A DNA stretch of 11,969 nt from Chloroflexota bacterium (GCA_025450375.1 JANWHO010000207.1:1-11969), one strand, 5' to 3'; positions 5,043-11,662 are shown, counted from the stretch's first letter. Numbers and translations are program-made. The notes: generated by a model from the letters alone, not told the origin.

Positions 5043-8000
5043 ATGATGGCCCGCGCGCGTCCCTGCCTGTGGGGGGTGGCAGTCCTGTTGGCGCTGTGGC
5101 TGTTCCCCGGCCGCGCGCTGGCTCATGCCCATCTGGTCCAGGCTGATCTGGCGCCCGACAGTCACCTTTTGGTGCCGTCGGGAACCTACCACTTCTGGTT
5201 CGACGAGGGGCTCAATCCGGCCCTCTCGCGCATCACGATCAGCAATGCTCAGGGCCATCAAGTCAATACGGACACGGGAACCCTCAATCCAAGCAACAGC
5301 GAGGAATTGGATGTAAGGCTCCCCGCGCTGCCGTCCGGGCAATACAGTGTTTTCTGGACCAGCGAGTCGTCCCTGGACGGCCATATCCTGCTTTGCTTCT
5401 ATCTGTTCACCGCCGGTGGGCCGGGAGCCAGGCCGATCAGTGCCAGTCCCTCCGCGTTCGTCTCGGTCAGCCAACCGGGCCTTGACTCCACATCGCTGGC
5501 TGCCGCCCTGGCCCACTGGCTGGTGCTGCTCGCCTCCACGATCTGGACTGGAGCCCTGGCCTTCGAGGCGCTGGTTCTGGCGCCCGCGCGCAAATCGGCC
5601 GGAGCCAGGCGCCGAACCCTGGCCCACGACGCATCCTCATCCAGCACGGTGGTAATCGTGGCCGGGCTCATTGCCACCTTGATCACCTCCGTGCTGGAAT
5701 TGGCGGCCCAGGCGTACGCGGCCGGCGGCTGGAGCGGCATCATCTCCGGCTCCGTCCTCCAGGACATCCTCAACTCGCACTATGGTCAGTTCTGGATTGC
5801 GCGGGTCGCCTGCGCGGTCGTGGCCCTGGGCGTGGTGGCTTTCCTGGCCCGGCAGGTTCGCGGCCCCGATAGACCTATCCGGCGGGCGCTCTTCCCCATG
5901 CTTCCGGTCGCTCGACCAGCCGGTTTCCAACTCCTTGGCGTCCTTGGACTCGGCTATTTGCTCGCCCTGGCCTATTCCGGTCACGCGGCGGCGGTCTCGC
6001 GGCTTCTGGCCACTTCCGTGCTGCTGGACTGGCTGCATCTGTTGGCCAACGCGGTCTGGGTCGGCGGCATGGCGGCTATCGCGTTGGCGCTTATTCCCGC
6101 CCTGCGCCGCCAAGCGGGCAAGGATACACGCGCCAACGCGGCGGCCCGAGATGAGTTTCTCTTGTTACTCGCGCGCTTCTCCCCCGCCGCGTTCCTCGCC
6201 CTGGCGACCGCCGGGTTCACCGGCATGTTTAACGCTCAGGTTCATCTTTCCAGCCTTGATGAGCTCACCAATACGGCGTATGGGCGCTTCCTCCTCATCA
6301 AGCTGGCCCTGATCGCCGAGATTATTGTCCTCAGCGCCTCGCATGTGTTCGGAACCCGTCCGCGGCTGCGGGCCCTTGGGACCGGCCAACTCCTGAGCCC
6401 CGAAGCGGAGGGCATGTTCGTGTCTCTGATCCTGCGCCTGCGCGTCGAGCCGCTTCTCGGGGCGCTGATTCTTCTCTGTGTCGCCTTGATGGGGCAGGTA
6501 GCGCCGGCGGTAAGCGTGTTCACGACGCCGGTCGCCAGCGCCGGAGCCGGCGCCACCGCCGTCCCAACCACGGTGCCAGTGCTGACCACCCCGGCCTCGA
6601 TCCAGAGTGAGGTGAAGAAAGGGGCGCTGGATGTCATTTTGACCATTACCCCCCCGGCGGTAGGGAAGGCGACGTTTTTTACCACGTTCCGTGAACATGG
6701 GGCCGCTGTCACGGACGCGCAGGTGCGGGTTCGCCTGTCCATGCCGTCCAATTCCTCGCTTGGCAATGTGTTCGTGGAAACCACCCCGACCGGGGGCGGC
6801 TATCGTGGCCAGGGCGATCTGGTCCTTACTGGTCACTGGCGGGCCGATGTCTTGGTGCGCACCCATAGCGACCCCCTCGTATTCCGCGACGTGCCGTTCG
6901 ACTTCGTGGTCGGCCCCGGCGCCACGTTCCTGAACGCCGCGCCCATCAACACTTCGTACGGGCCAGCGACCGTGACCCTTACCCAGCCGAAATCCGCTCC
7001 GGCCAGCCTCTCGGTGCGCCTGCGCTCCGGGCTCCAGGTGCGCTTCGAGGTGGAAATGTTGGGGATGCCGGGGATGGGGAGCGATGACTATCCGGCGAGC
7101 CCTACCGCCAATGGCGCCTACCGGGGCACGATCGTCTTTCCCATGGCCGGGGTGACCCGCGTGGCGATCCAGGTTCAGGCTGGAGGGGTATGGCGAGTGG
7201 TCCGCGTGCTGCTCTATGACGTGGATGGGGCGGGGGTGGCCCATCCGCTTACCAGCGATGCCGCGGCCACCCCGACCCCCACCGGCTCGGCTGCTCCCGC
7301 CTCGCTCAACGTGCCCTTCGCGCTGCGCCTCCCCTATACCGCGCTGGTCACCAGGATGAAAGACAACACGGTGGCCAGGTTGAACGGCCAGGCGGTGAAC
7401 ACGGGGAAGATGCCCCACGGCGTGGATTTCGTGGACGGGACCAATCTGGCCTATGTGACTGACTTTCTGCAGGGCGACGTCGTGGTGCTTGACCGGCGCA
7501 CGCTCCAGGTGCTGCACCGGATTCCGGTGGGACTGGAGCCGGCTCACACCGTCTTCACCCCCGACCACGGGCTGGCCTTCGTGACCAACTTTCTCACCAA
7601 TGATGTCTCGGTGATTGATATGCGCTCCTTCAAGGTGGTGGGCGACATTCAGGTGGGGCTGCGCCCGCACGGCATGGATATCTCGCCGGATGGGCGCTGG
7701 ATCTACGTCGCCTGCGAGGGCGAGGGCGCGGTGTACGTCATTGATACCCACACCCTCAAGGTGAAAACGGAAGCACCCGCCGGGTTAGAGCCGCTGGGGG
7801 TGACGGTGAACCCGATCAACGGCGAGATCTACGTCACCGATGCCCGCGGCAACCAGGTGTATATTCTCAGGCCCGGCAGCCTGACCCAGCGGGCGGCCAT
7901 TCGGGTAGGCAACGGGCCGGCCCTGATGGCGATCACCGGCAACGGCTCACACCTCTACGTGGCCAATCAGTTGGGGAACAGCGTCTCGGTCATCGAGACC

Positions 8001-8195
8001 AAATCGGCGCGGGTCGTGGCCACCATCCCGGTAGGGAATGGTCCCCACGGACCGGACATTACCCCGGACGGCAAGTACATCTTTGTCCCGGCGATCAACG
8101 CAGGCACGATCACGATTATTCGCGCGGCGGATAACCGGGTGGTCTCGGTGGTGCCGATTGGGCAGGGACCGAACGAGGTAGCGATCTTGCACTAA
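5043..8195 (+). CDS. CopC-CopD-YtkA-like(x2)-YVTN propeller fusion, copper transport
   Basis: A 1050-residue multidomain membrane protein. Residues 1-27 are a signal peptide. Residues 28-125 form a CopC domain that starts H-A-H-L after R-A-L-A and ends S-S-L-D-G-H (His28, His30, Asp112, His114 as candidate copper ligands). Residues 153-490 form an eight-helix CopD unit, with A-H-W-L-V-L-L-A-S-T-I-W-T-G (His159), D-W-L-H-L-L-A-N-A-V-W-V-G-G (His332) and the CopD C-terminal signature R-F-S-P-A-A-F. A Thr/Pro/Ala linker follows (491-525). Residues 526-625 and 640-727 look like two YtkA/FixH-type beta domains; the second has M-L-G-M-P-G-M (Met672, 675, 678). After a second linker (730-757) comes a YVTN propeller (759-1050). 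Glycines 788, 830, 872, 914, 956, 998 and 1040 mark six exact 42-residue repeats, and the N- and C-terminal strands supply a seventh blade. CopC-CopD fusions importing copper are known (YcnJ-type); the added outer domains are not usual. The propeller should lie outside the membrane. Confidence 0.9.
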   Translation: MMARARPCLWGVAVLLALWLFPGRALAHAHLVQADLAPDSHLLVPSGTYHFWFDEGLNPALSRITISNAQGHQVNTDTGTLNPSNSEELDVRLPALPSGQYSVFWTSESSLDGHILLCFYLFTAGGPGARPISASPSAFVSVSQPGLDSTSLAAALAHWLVLLASTIWTGALAFEALVLAPARKSAGARRRTLAHDASSSSTVVIVAGLIATLITSVLELAAQAYAAGGWSGIISGSVLQDILNSHYGQFWIARVACAVVALGVVAFLARQVRGPDRPIRRALFPMLPVARPAGFQLLGVLGLGYLLALAYSGHAAAVSRLLATSVLLDWLHLLANAVWVGGMAAIALALIPALRRQAGKDTRANAAARDEFLLLLARFSPAAFLALATAGFTGMFNAQVHLSSLDELTNTAYGRFLLIKLALIAEIIVLSASHVFGTRPRLRALGTGQLLSPEAEGMFVSLILRLRVEPLLGALILLCVALMGQVAPAVSVFTTPVASAGAGATAVPTTVPVLTTPASIQSEVKKGALDVILTITPPAVGKATFFTTFREHGAAVTDAQVRVRLSMPSNSSLGNVFVETTPTGGGYRGQGDLVLTGHWRADVLVRTHSDPLVFRDVPFDFVVGPGATFLNAAPINTSYGPATVTLTQPKSAPASLSVRLRSGLQVRFEVEMLGMPGMGSDDYPASPTANGAYRGTIVFPMAGVTRVAIQVQAGGVWRVVRVLLYDVDGAGVAHPLTSDAAATPTPTGSAAPASLNVPFALRLPYTALVTRMKDNTVARLNGQAVNTGKMPHGVDFVDGTNLAYVTDFLQGDVVVLDRRTLQVLHRIPVGLEPAHTVFTPDHGLAFVTNFLTNDVSVIDMRSFKVVGDIQVGLRPHGMDISPDGRWIYVACEGEGAVYVIDTHTLKVKTEAPAGLEPLGVTVNPINGEIYVTDARGNQVYILRPGSLTQRAAIRVGNGPALMAITGNGSHLYVANQLGNSVSVIETKSARVVATIPVGNGPHGPDITPDGKYIFVPAINAGTITIIRAADNRVVSVVPIGQGPNEVAILH

Positions 8196-8250
8196 ACACA
8201 TTGCCGGGGTCGCGCCGTATAGCTTGGCGCACGTTCGCCACCGATTGTTG

Positions 8251-8312
8251 GGGGCGACCCCCTTGTGGTTGCCCTGGCGCCTGCCCGAGGGCGACCACAA
8301 GGGGGTCGCCCC
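8251..8312. repeat. 25-bp inverted repeat with 12-nt loop between convergent genes
   Basis: Arms 8251-8275 and 8288-8312 are complementary at 24 of 25 positions, and the exception is a G-U pair in RNA. The loop contains GGCGCC. It lies between the stop of the copper fusion gene (8195) and the stop of the convergent response regulator (8349). The stem has very high G/C content and no T-tract, so it may terminate both genes by structure alone. Its length and regularity look more like a dispersed REP- or MITE-type palindrome than a simple terminator; only genome-wide copy number would tell. Confidence 0.75.
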
Positions 8313-8348
8313 TACCGGAAACCGCCAGGGGACTTCCGTCCCGGTGCC

Positions 8349-9020
8349 CTACCCCTCACGCAGCACGTAGCCGACCCCGCGGACCGTCTGGATCAGCCGC
8401 GGTTCACCGCCCGCCTCGGTCTTGGCCCGCAGGTTGCCGATATAGACGTCGAGCACGTTGTCCTCGCCGCCGAAGTCGTAGCCCCACACCGCCTCGAGGA
8501 TACTCTCGCGGGGCAGCACCTGGCGCGGGTGGGCCAGGATATGGGCGAGCAAATCGAATTCCTTGGGACTCAAACTGAAGTCACGCTCGCCGCGGCGGGT
8601 CTCGCGAGTCGTGGGATCGAGCGAAAGATCCGCGTAGCGGAGCAGCTTCGGGCCATCCGCCAGCGCCCGCCGCAGCATGGAGCGGACCCGCGCCAGCAGC
8701 TCGGCGGGCGCGAAGGGCTTGACCAGATAATCGTCGGCCCCGCCATCCAACCCCTCCACGCGGTCCTCAATGGCGTCCCGCGCCGTGAGCATCAAGATTT
8801 TCACGTCATCCGCCGCGCGCAACCGCCGGGCCACCTCAAGGCCATTGAGCCGCGGCATCATCCAGTCGAGCACCACCAGATCGGGCCGGTGAGCCTGCGC
8901 CTTGTCCAGGGCTTCCTGCCCATCCGCCGCCGTCAAGACCGTGTAGCCTTCATAGGTCAGGGTCCGCCGCAACATCTCGGTGATCTTCTGGTCATCGTCC
9001 GCGACGAGGATCGTCGGCAT
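8349..9020 (-). CDS. OmpR/PhoB-family two-component response regulator
   Basis: A 223-residue transcription factor. The receiver domain (residues 2-115) has the acidic pair Asp8/Asp9, phospho-acceptor Asp52 in V-V-L-D-W-M-M-P, Thr79 in M-L-T-A-R, and Lys101 in L-V-K-P-F, so all residues needed for phosphorylation are present. The DNA-binding winged helix (about 125-221) has the OmpR-type ending [15 protein letters not shown] 9020 has a GGGGGAG ribosome site about 5 nt upstream. No histidine kinase is encoded within the window on either side, which is unusual because such regulators are normally paired; the downstream gene is convergent and the 540 bp upstream hold no clear gene. It could regulate the neighbouring copper genes, by analogy with CusR/CopR, but that is only context. 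Confidence 0.95.
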   Translation of the reverse strand: MPTILVADDDQKITEMLRRTLTYEGYTVLTAADGQEALDKAQAHRPDLVVLDWMMPRLNGLEVARRLRAADDVKILMLTARDAIEDRVEGLDGGADDYLVKPFAPAELLARVRSMLRRALADGPKLLRYADLSLDPTTRETRRGERDFSLSPKEFDLLAHILAHPRQVLPRESILEAVWGYDFGGEDNVLDVYIGNLRAKTEAGGEPRLIQTVRGVGYVLREG

Positions 9021-9560
9021 GGCGCTCCCCCTTCCCTGGCTGCATTCACCTCAGTGTACGCGGCCCGGATACGTGTCGTATAGGTGCCTCTCGCCAACGG
9101 GGTGCTCCGCGGATGTGTGGGCGGAGTCGCCTTTTTGGGGGCGCGGGTCTCCAGGCTCGCCAGCGTGACCGACCCTACTGATTCCTGATGGCTTGAGGGA
9201 CGAGCTTCGCACTATTATGGAAGAAAATGGAGTACCATCATGATGAGACACACCTTTCGCGGCAGGCGGAGAAACAGGGAATGGATGCTGGCCACCAGTT
9301 CGTGGCCGCGCCGCCCAATTCACGTGAGCGCTTCCACGCCGCGGCGGCAGTGGCCGCCATTGGGCACTCCCACCAGCCTACCGCCCAACCGCGTCAGTCT
9401 CAGGGCATGCCGCCGGTAGACGAGCAAGAACAGGACGGCGTCAATCAAGCGCCCACGCCTCGCCCATAGTTCATGACGAGGCTCCGCCCGACGCGGCGCT
9501 GCTTGGATGCGCTGGCCCAACTACCGCGAGAAGAGCCGCATCGGCCCGTACAGCGCCGCG
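9021..9560. other. Gene-poor stretch with a possible transposase remnant
   Basis: 540 bp with no convincing intact gene. Short frames on both strands lack ribosome sites. The minus-strand frame around 9320-9460 reads D-A-V-L-F-L-L-V-Y-R-R-H followed by L-V-G-V-P-N-G-G-H-C-R-R. This recalls the N-terminal helix-turn-helix of IS5-type DDE transposases (hydrophobic L-x-L-x-Y-x-R, then G-V-s-x-s-t-v). It stops soon after and no catalytic part follows, so at best it is a decayed scrap; similarity is by eye. A perfect CATCATGATG palindrome lies at 9236-9245. The region separates the response regulator from the toxin-antitoxin patch. Confidence 0.35.
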
Positions 9561-9878
9561 TCAAGCTACCCGCACGCGGGCCTGCTCCTCACGTTTGGGT
9601 CGTACGGCAATTTCGATGTCCCGATCCAGCCGCAGCAGCAGACGCAGCAGGCGCTCGATCGAGAAGCCGCTCAGCCTGGCGGCCATCAAGGCCGAGACCT
9701 TCGGCTGGGCGATCCCCAAGGCGGCCGCGGCCTGCACCTGGGTCCATCCTCGCTCCACGATAGCCTCTCGGATCTGATACCCCAGAGCGGCCTTGGCCAA
9801 CAACTCCTCCGGCTCCGGAAGATCCAGATCGGCAAAGATATTGCCGCTGCTGGGCACGATCTCCCATTCCTTGTCCAT
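9561..9878 (-). CDS. HigA-type Xre-family antitoxin, now without a full-length toxin
   Basis: A 105-residue DNA-binding protein of the small Xre antitoxin family found with HigB/RelE-like toxins (HTH_37-type). Features are N-I-F-A-D-L-D-L-P-E-P-E-E-L-L-A-K-A (13-30), Q-I-R-E-A-I-V-E-R-G-W-T-Q-V-Q-A-A-A-A-L (35-54), recognition-helix region I-A-Q-P-K-V-S-A-L (56-64), and the hallmark L-S-G-F-S-I-E-R-L-L-R-L-L (69-81) ending D-I-E-I-A-V-R-P. Such proteins neutralise the toxin and repress their own operon. The frame can be read back to a TTG at 9941, but ATG 9878 gives the family length and has a GGGAGG ribosome site about 9 nt upstream. Four bases separate it from the stop of the toxin remnant at 9883-9957. 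The 10-residue Arg-rich tail after R-P-K is a small oddity. Confidence 0.9.
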   Translation of the reverse strand: MDKEWEIVPSSGNIFADLDLPEPEELLAKAALGYQIREAIVERGWTQVQAAAALGIAQPKVSALMAARLSGFSIERLLRLLLRLDRDIEIAVRPKREEQARVRVA

Positions 9879-9882
9879 GGCC

Positions 9883-9957
9883 CTATCCCTCCCAAACCGT
9901 GGCGGGAAACGCCCGTAGATCCTCACGAGACTGGCCAACAAACTCTACTGGTCGCAT
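9883..9957 (-). pseudogene. 24-codon N-terminal remnant of a HigB/RelE-type toxin
   Basis: ATG 9957 opens a frame reading M-R-P-V-E-F-V-G-Q-S-R-E-D-L-R-A-F-P and stops at TAG 9885-9883. This matches by eye the start of phage-Gp49/HigB-like RelE-superfamily toxins (M-K-P-V-x-F-V-G-x-S-R-E-x-L-R-x-F-P), which normally run about 100-120 residues. The G-rich stretch just before ATG acts as the ribosome site. There are only 4 bases between its stop and the antitoxin start, so the missing 80-90 codons were lost by internal deletion while promoter, toxin start and antitoxin ribosome site were kept. No catalytic residues remain, so it should be non-toxic. It may still work as a leader peptide that couples translation to the antitoxin. 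Confidence 0.75.
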
Positions 9958-9973
9958 CCTGCCCCCCGAATGC

Positions 9974-10001
9974 ACTATACTAGATTTGGTATATTCGTGA
10001 A
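9974..10001 (-). promoter_or_regulatory. Promoter with overlapping operator for the toxin remnant and antitoxin
   Basis: On the minus strand, TTCACG (10001-9996) and TATAGT (9979-9974) are spaced by 16 bp, a good sigma-70 arrangement 16 nt before ATG 9957. An inverted repeat TATAC-N8-GTATA (9976-9993) overlaps the -10 and spacer, the expected position of an operator for autoregulation by the Xre antitoxin. This A/T-rich island stands out against its surroundings. Confidence 0.65.
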
Positions 10002-10093
10002 GAATTGCCCTCACGGGACGGTCTCCATCGGCGCCGCCCTGGCCCGCCTCCAGGCGCGGCGACAGCAGTCGCGTTGCATGAACTGGGTCAGCT

Positions 10094-10714
10094 TTAGGGC
10101 CGCAGACTGAAGTCGTACCGATCGAGGAGCGCGCCAAGCACGGGGAGCGGCAGGGCGCCCAGCGATATCGGGATCCCCGCCCGCATCACGGCCTGAGCGC
10201 GGTCGAACAGGGCCACACTCAGGAGCGAGGGATCGTGCCGGGCCGGGAAGAGTAGCCCGTCGGGCTGTTCGGGATGGGACCAAAAAGCGCGCCCCCACAG
10301 GCGGGCCTCGGCATGGTTGCCCGCGAACAGGCGTGCGTCCGCGTCGATGCATCGCAGCCCGGACCCGGTCAGATCCACCAGGGCCAGCGGCCGCACCGGG
10401 ACAACCTCGGACAGGCACGCGGCCAGCAATTGGGCCTGGCTCACCATTCGCACCGTGGTGCCGGCTGTCGTGTCCAGCCGCCCGAAGGTCTCCACGAAGC
10501 AGCACGCCGGCTCGCTGCCCAGGTACATCGTTCCGTACTCGCCCGCGGGCGCATTGAAGCGGGCCACCGGCTGACGGTTGAAGAAGATTGCCTCGTGAAG
10601 ACAGGCGTGAATGCGATACCAATGGCGATCCATGGGCTGGAGAGGCAACGCGCGAACCGCCAGATCGGCTGGTGGGAGCGGCAACGGTCCCAGATCCGCC
10701 TGGCTAGCCCCCAC
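10094..10714 (-). CDS. RES-domain toxin
   Basis: A 206-residue protein of the RES family, toxins that degrade or ADP-ribosylate using NAD+ (MbcT-type phosphorolysis or similar). Key positions are W-Y-R-I (Arg34), A-R-F-N-A-P with G-T-M-Y-L-G (Arg52, Tyr64), C-F-V-E-T-F-G-R (Glu75), A-R-L-W-G-R-A-F-W (137-145) and D-G-L-L-F-P-A-R-H-D-P (152-161) followed by V-A-L-F-D-R. In relatives I recall, the last block usually reads Y-P-S-R, so Ala158 may replace a conserved serine. GTG 10714 is chosen because GGGGAG lies 4 nt upstream and the start overlaps the stop of the antitoxin gene by 11 bp, the normal antitoxin-toxin arrangement. An ATG at 10633 (Met28) is an alternative just ahead of W-Y-R-I. The frame is open further upstream inside the antitoxin gene, but that part is a shadow. 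Confidence 0.85.
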   Translation of the reverse strand: MGASQADLGPLPLPPADLAVRALPLQPMDRHWYRIHACLHEAIFFNRQPVARFNAPAGEYGTMYLGSEPACCFVETFGRLDTTAGTTVRMVSQAQLLAACLSEVVPVRPLALVDLTGSGLRCIDADARLFAGNHAEARLWGRAFWSHPEQPDGLLFPARHDPSLLSVALFDRAQAVMRAGIPISLGALPLPVLGALLDRYDFSLRP

Positions 10715-11396
10715 CTTGCTCCCCGTAGTGCCGCGCCGCCGAGACCGTCTCGGCCACCCGGCCTGCCCGCAGCGCATCCAGCGGGCGCAACCCATCAAGG
10801 CGAGCGTCCCCGCTGAGCAGGAAGGCAACCTGCCCCCAGGGGTCAGGATGCGCCAGGGCGGCGAGCGTCGCGGATAAGCCGGGGATCACGCCCTGCCGGT
10901 CGAACTGCCAGACTGGATAGAGGTAGGTGCTGCCGCCCAGAGGCAGGCCGAGCAACCTGCCGCGCGCCCGGCGCTGCTGCACGGCCTGGCGACTCTTCAA
11001 GCCCAGGATCTCCATCGCGGCGGTGACCGGCACGGCGCCGCCCTCCGCCGCCAGCAGGCGCTCCCGATCGCGCAGCCAGCGCAGGCGGGCGGGGCCGAGC
11101 GGATCCTCCTCGCGCACCCGCTCCATCACCGCGGGGGCGGTAAGCAACTCAAGCAGCAGCGCATAGTCGGTGGGGCGCCCCAGGGCCGCCGTTGCTGGTG
11201 CCTCGTCCGCGCCCTCGACCAGATGGGCGAGGGCATGGAAGAGGCGGGCGGTGAGGGCCTGGCGCAGCAGGCTGTCGGCGTGCCCAAGTACGCCCAGCGC
11301 GGCGTCTATTGTCTCGTCGCGCGCCCGAGGGTACTGGGCGCGCAGAGCTTGCCTGAGCGACAACGTCGTCCCCGTCGCCATACCTGCTCCGGCCAT
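10704..11396 (-). CDS. Xre/MbcA/ParS-type antitoxin paired with the RES toxin
   Basis: A 230-residue protein, longer than the usual 110-150-residue members. The N-terminal 120 residues are helical, Ala/Leu/Arg-rich and not recognised. The middle has a helix-turn-helix-like stretch V-T-A-A-M-E-I-L-G-L-K-S-R-Q-A-V-Q-Q-R (124-142), then G-S-T-Y-L-Y-P-V-W-Q-F-D-R-Q-G (155-169). The C-terminus has D-P-W-G-Q-V-A-F-L-L (185-194) and D-A-R-L-D-G-L-R-P-L-D-A-L-R-A-G (197-212), which is the MbcA/ParS toxin-binding signature. Such proteins block the RES active site and repress the operon. ATG 11396 is preferred because GGAGG lies 8 nt upstream; the frame extends to an ATG at 11486, which lacks a ribosome site and would cross the presumed promoter. 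It overlaps the RES gene by 11 bp, so the pair is a coupled operon. Confidence 0.87.
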   Translation of the reverse strand: MAGAGMATGTTLSLRQALRAQYPRARDETIDAALGVLGHADSLLRQALTARLFHALAHLVEGADEAPATAALGRPTDYALLLELLTAPAVMERVREEDPLGPARLRWLRDRERLLAAEGGAVPVTAAMEILGLKSRQAVQQRRARGRLLGLPLGGSTYLYPVWQFDRQGVIPGLSATLAALAHPDPWGQVAFLLSGDARLDGLRPLDALRAGRVAETVSAARHYGEQGGG

Positions 11397-11404
11397 CAGT
11401 TCGA

Positions 11405-11409
11405 CCTCC
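11405..11409 (-). promoter_or_regulatory. Ribosome binding site selecting ATG 11396
   Basis: GGAGG on the minus strand, 8 nt before ATG 11396-11394. It decides the start of the Xre-type antitoxin in favour of the shorter product. Confidence 0.65.
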
Positions 11410-11429
11410 CACGGCGTATCGTTCTTTCT

Positions 11430-11472
11430 ATTGACATTGTATCTTGATGGCGCATGATCGTATAGCGTCAAT
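11430..11472. promoter_or_regulatory. A/T-rich control region of the RES operon with inverted repeat
   Basis: ATTGAC (11430-11435) and its complement GTCAAT (11467-11472) flank an A/T-richer stretch upstream of the antitoxin gene. On the minus strand TACAAT (11441-11436) is a fair -10 element, 27 nt ahead of the ribosome site. The only TTGAC-type -35 lies 24 bp away, too far for a standard promoter, so the exact promoter is unresolved. An autoregulatory operator is expected here in RES/Xre modules. Confidence 0.35.
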
Positions 11473-11487
11473 CGCGGTTCGGACATG

Positions 11488-11662
11488 CCGGAAACCCGGA
11501 TAGAAGCGGCCTGAAGGCCACGCTAGGTGGGCATCACCCAGAGGGTACCCGGCTCCCCGGCATAAATGCCGGGCTTCAACCTGGTACAACCCGGTATGCC
11601 TCCACACCATCCCAGGCACACCCGGCCTCAGCCGTCGTGCCCTGCCATCCGGCCTCAGCCGG
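11488..11662. repeat. Cluster of small GC-rich hairpins in a 343-bp gap
   Basis: The gap 11397-11739 holds no gene but a run of short inverted repeats: CCGG-N4-CCGG (11488-11499), GGCC-TGAA-GGCC (11508-11519), GGTG-N5-CACC (11526-11538), the palindrome GGGTACCC (11543-11550), CCCGGCAT-AA-ATGCCGGG (11556-11573), CGGC-CTCA-GCCG (11623-11634) and CCGGC-CTCA-GCCGG (11649-11662). The last two share a 12-bp core, CGGCCTCAGCCG. They lie downstream of the leftward glycoside hydrolase, so some may act as its terminator; the density suggests a dispersed intergenic repeat family. Confidence 0.5.

Noticed and set aside
6165..7751. 528-codon minus-strand open frame inside the fusion gene
   Set aside because: Antisense shadow of a clearly coding plus-strand gene in GC-rich DNA; its product is a low-complexity Gly/Arg/His chain with no motif or ribosome site.
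8265..9083. 272-codon plus-strand frame opposite the response regulator
   Set aside because: Shadow of the regulator, whose receiver and winged-helix motifs are complete; the frame also starts within the inverted repeat.
9227..9469. 80-codon plus-strand frame in the gene-poor stretch
   Set aside because: No ribosome site, Gln/Pro/Ala-rich composition, no recognisable motif.
9879..9941. TTG 9941 as the start of the Xre antitoxin (126 residues)
   Set aside because: This extension is the out-of-frame reading of the toxin remnant; ATG 9878 has a ribosome site and fits family length.
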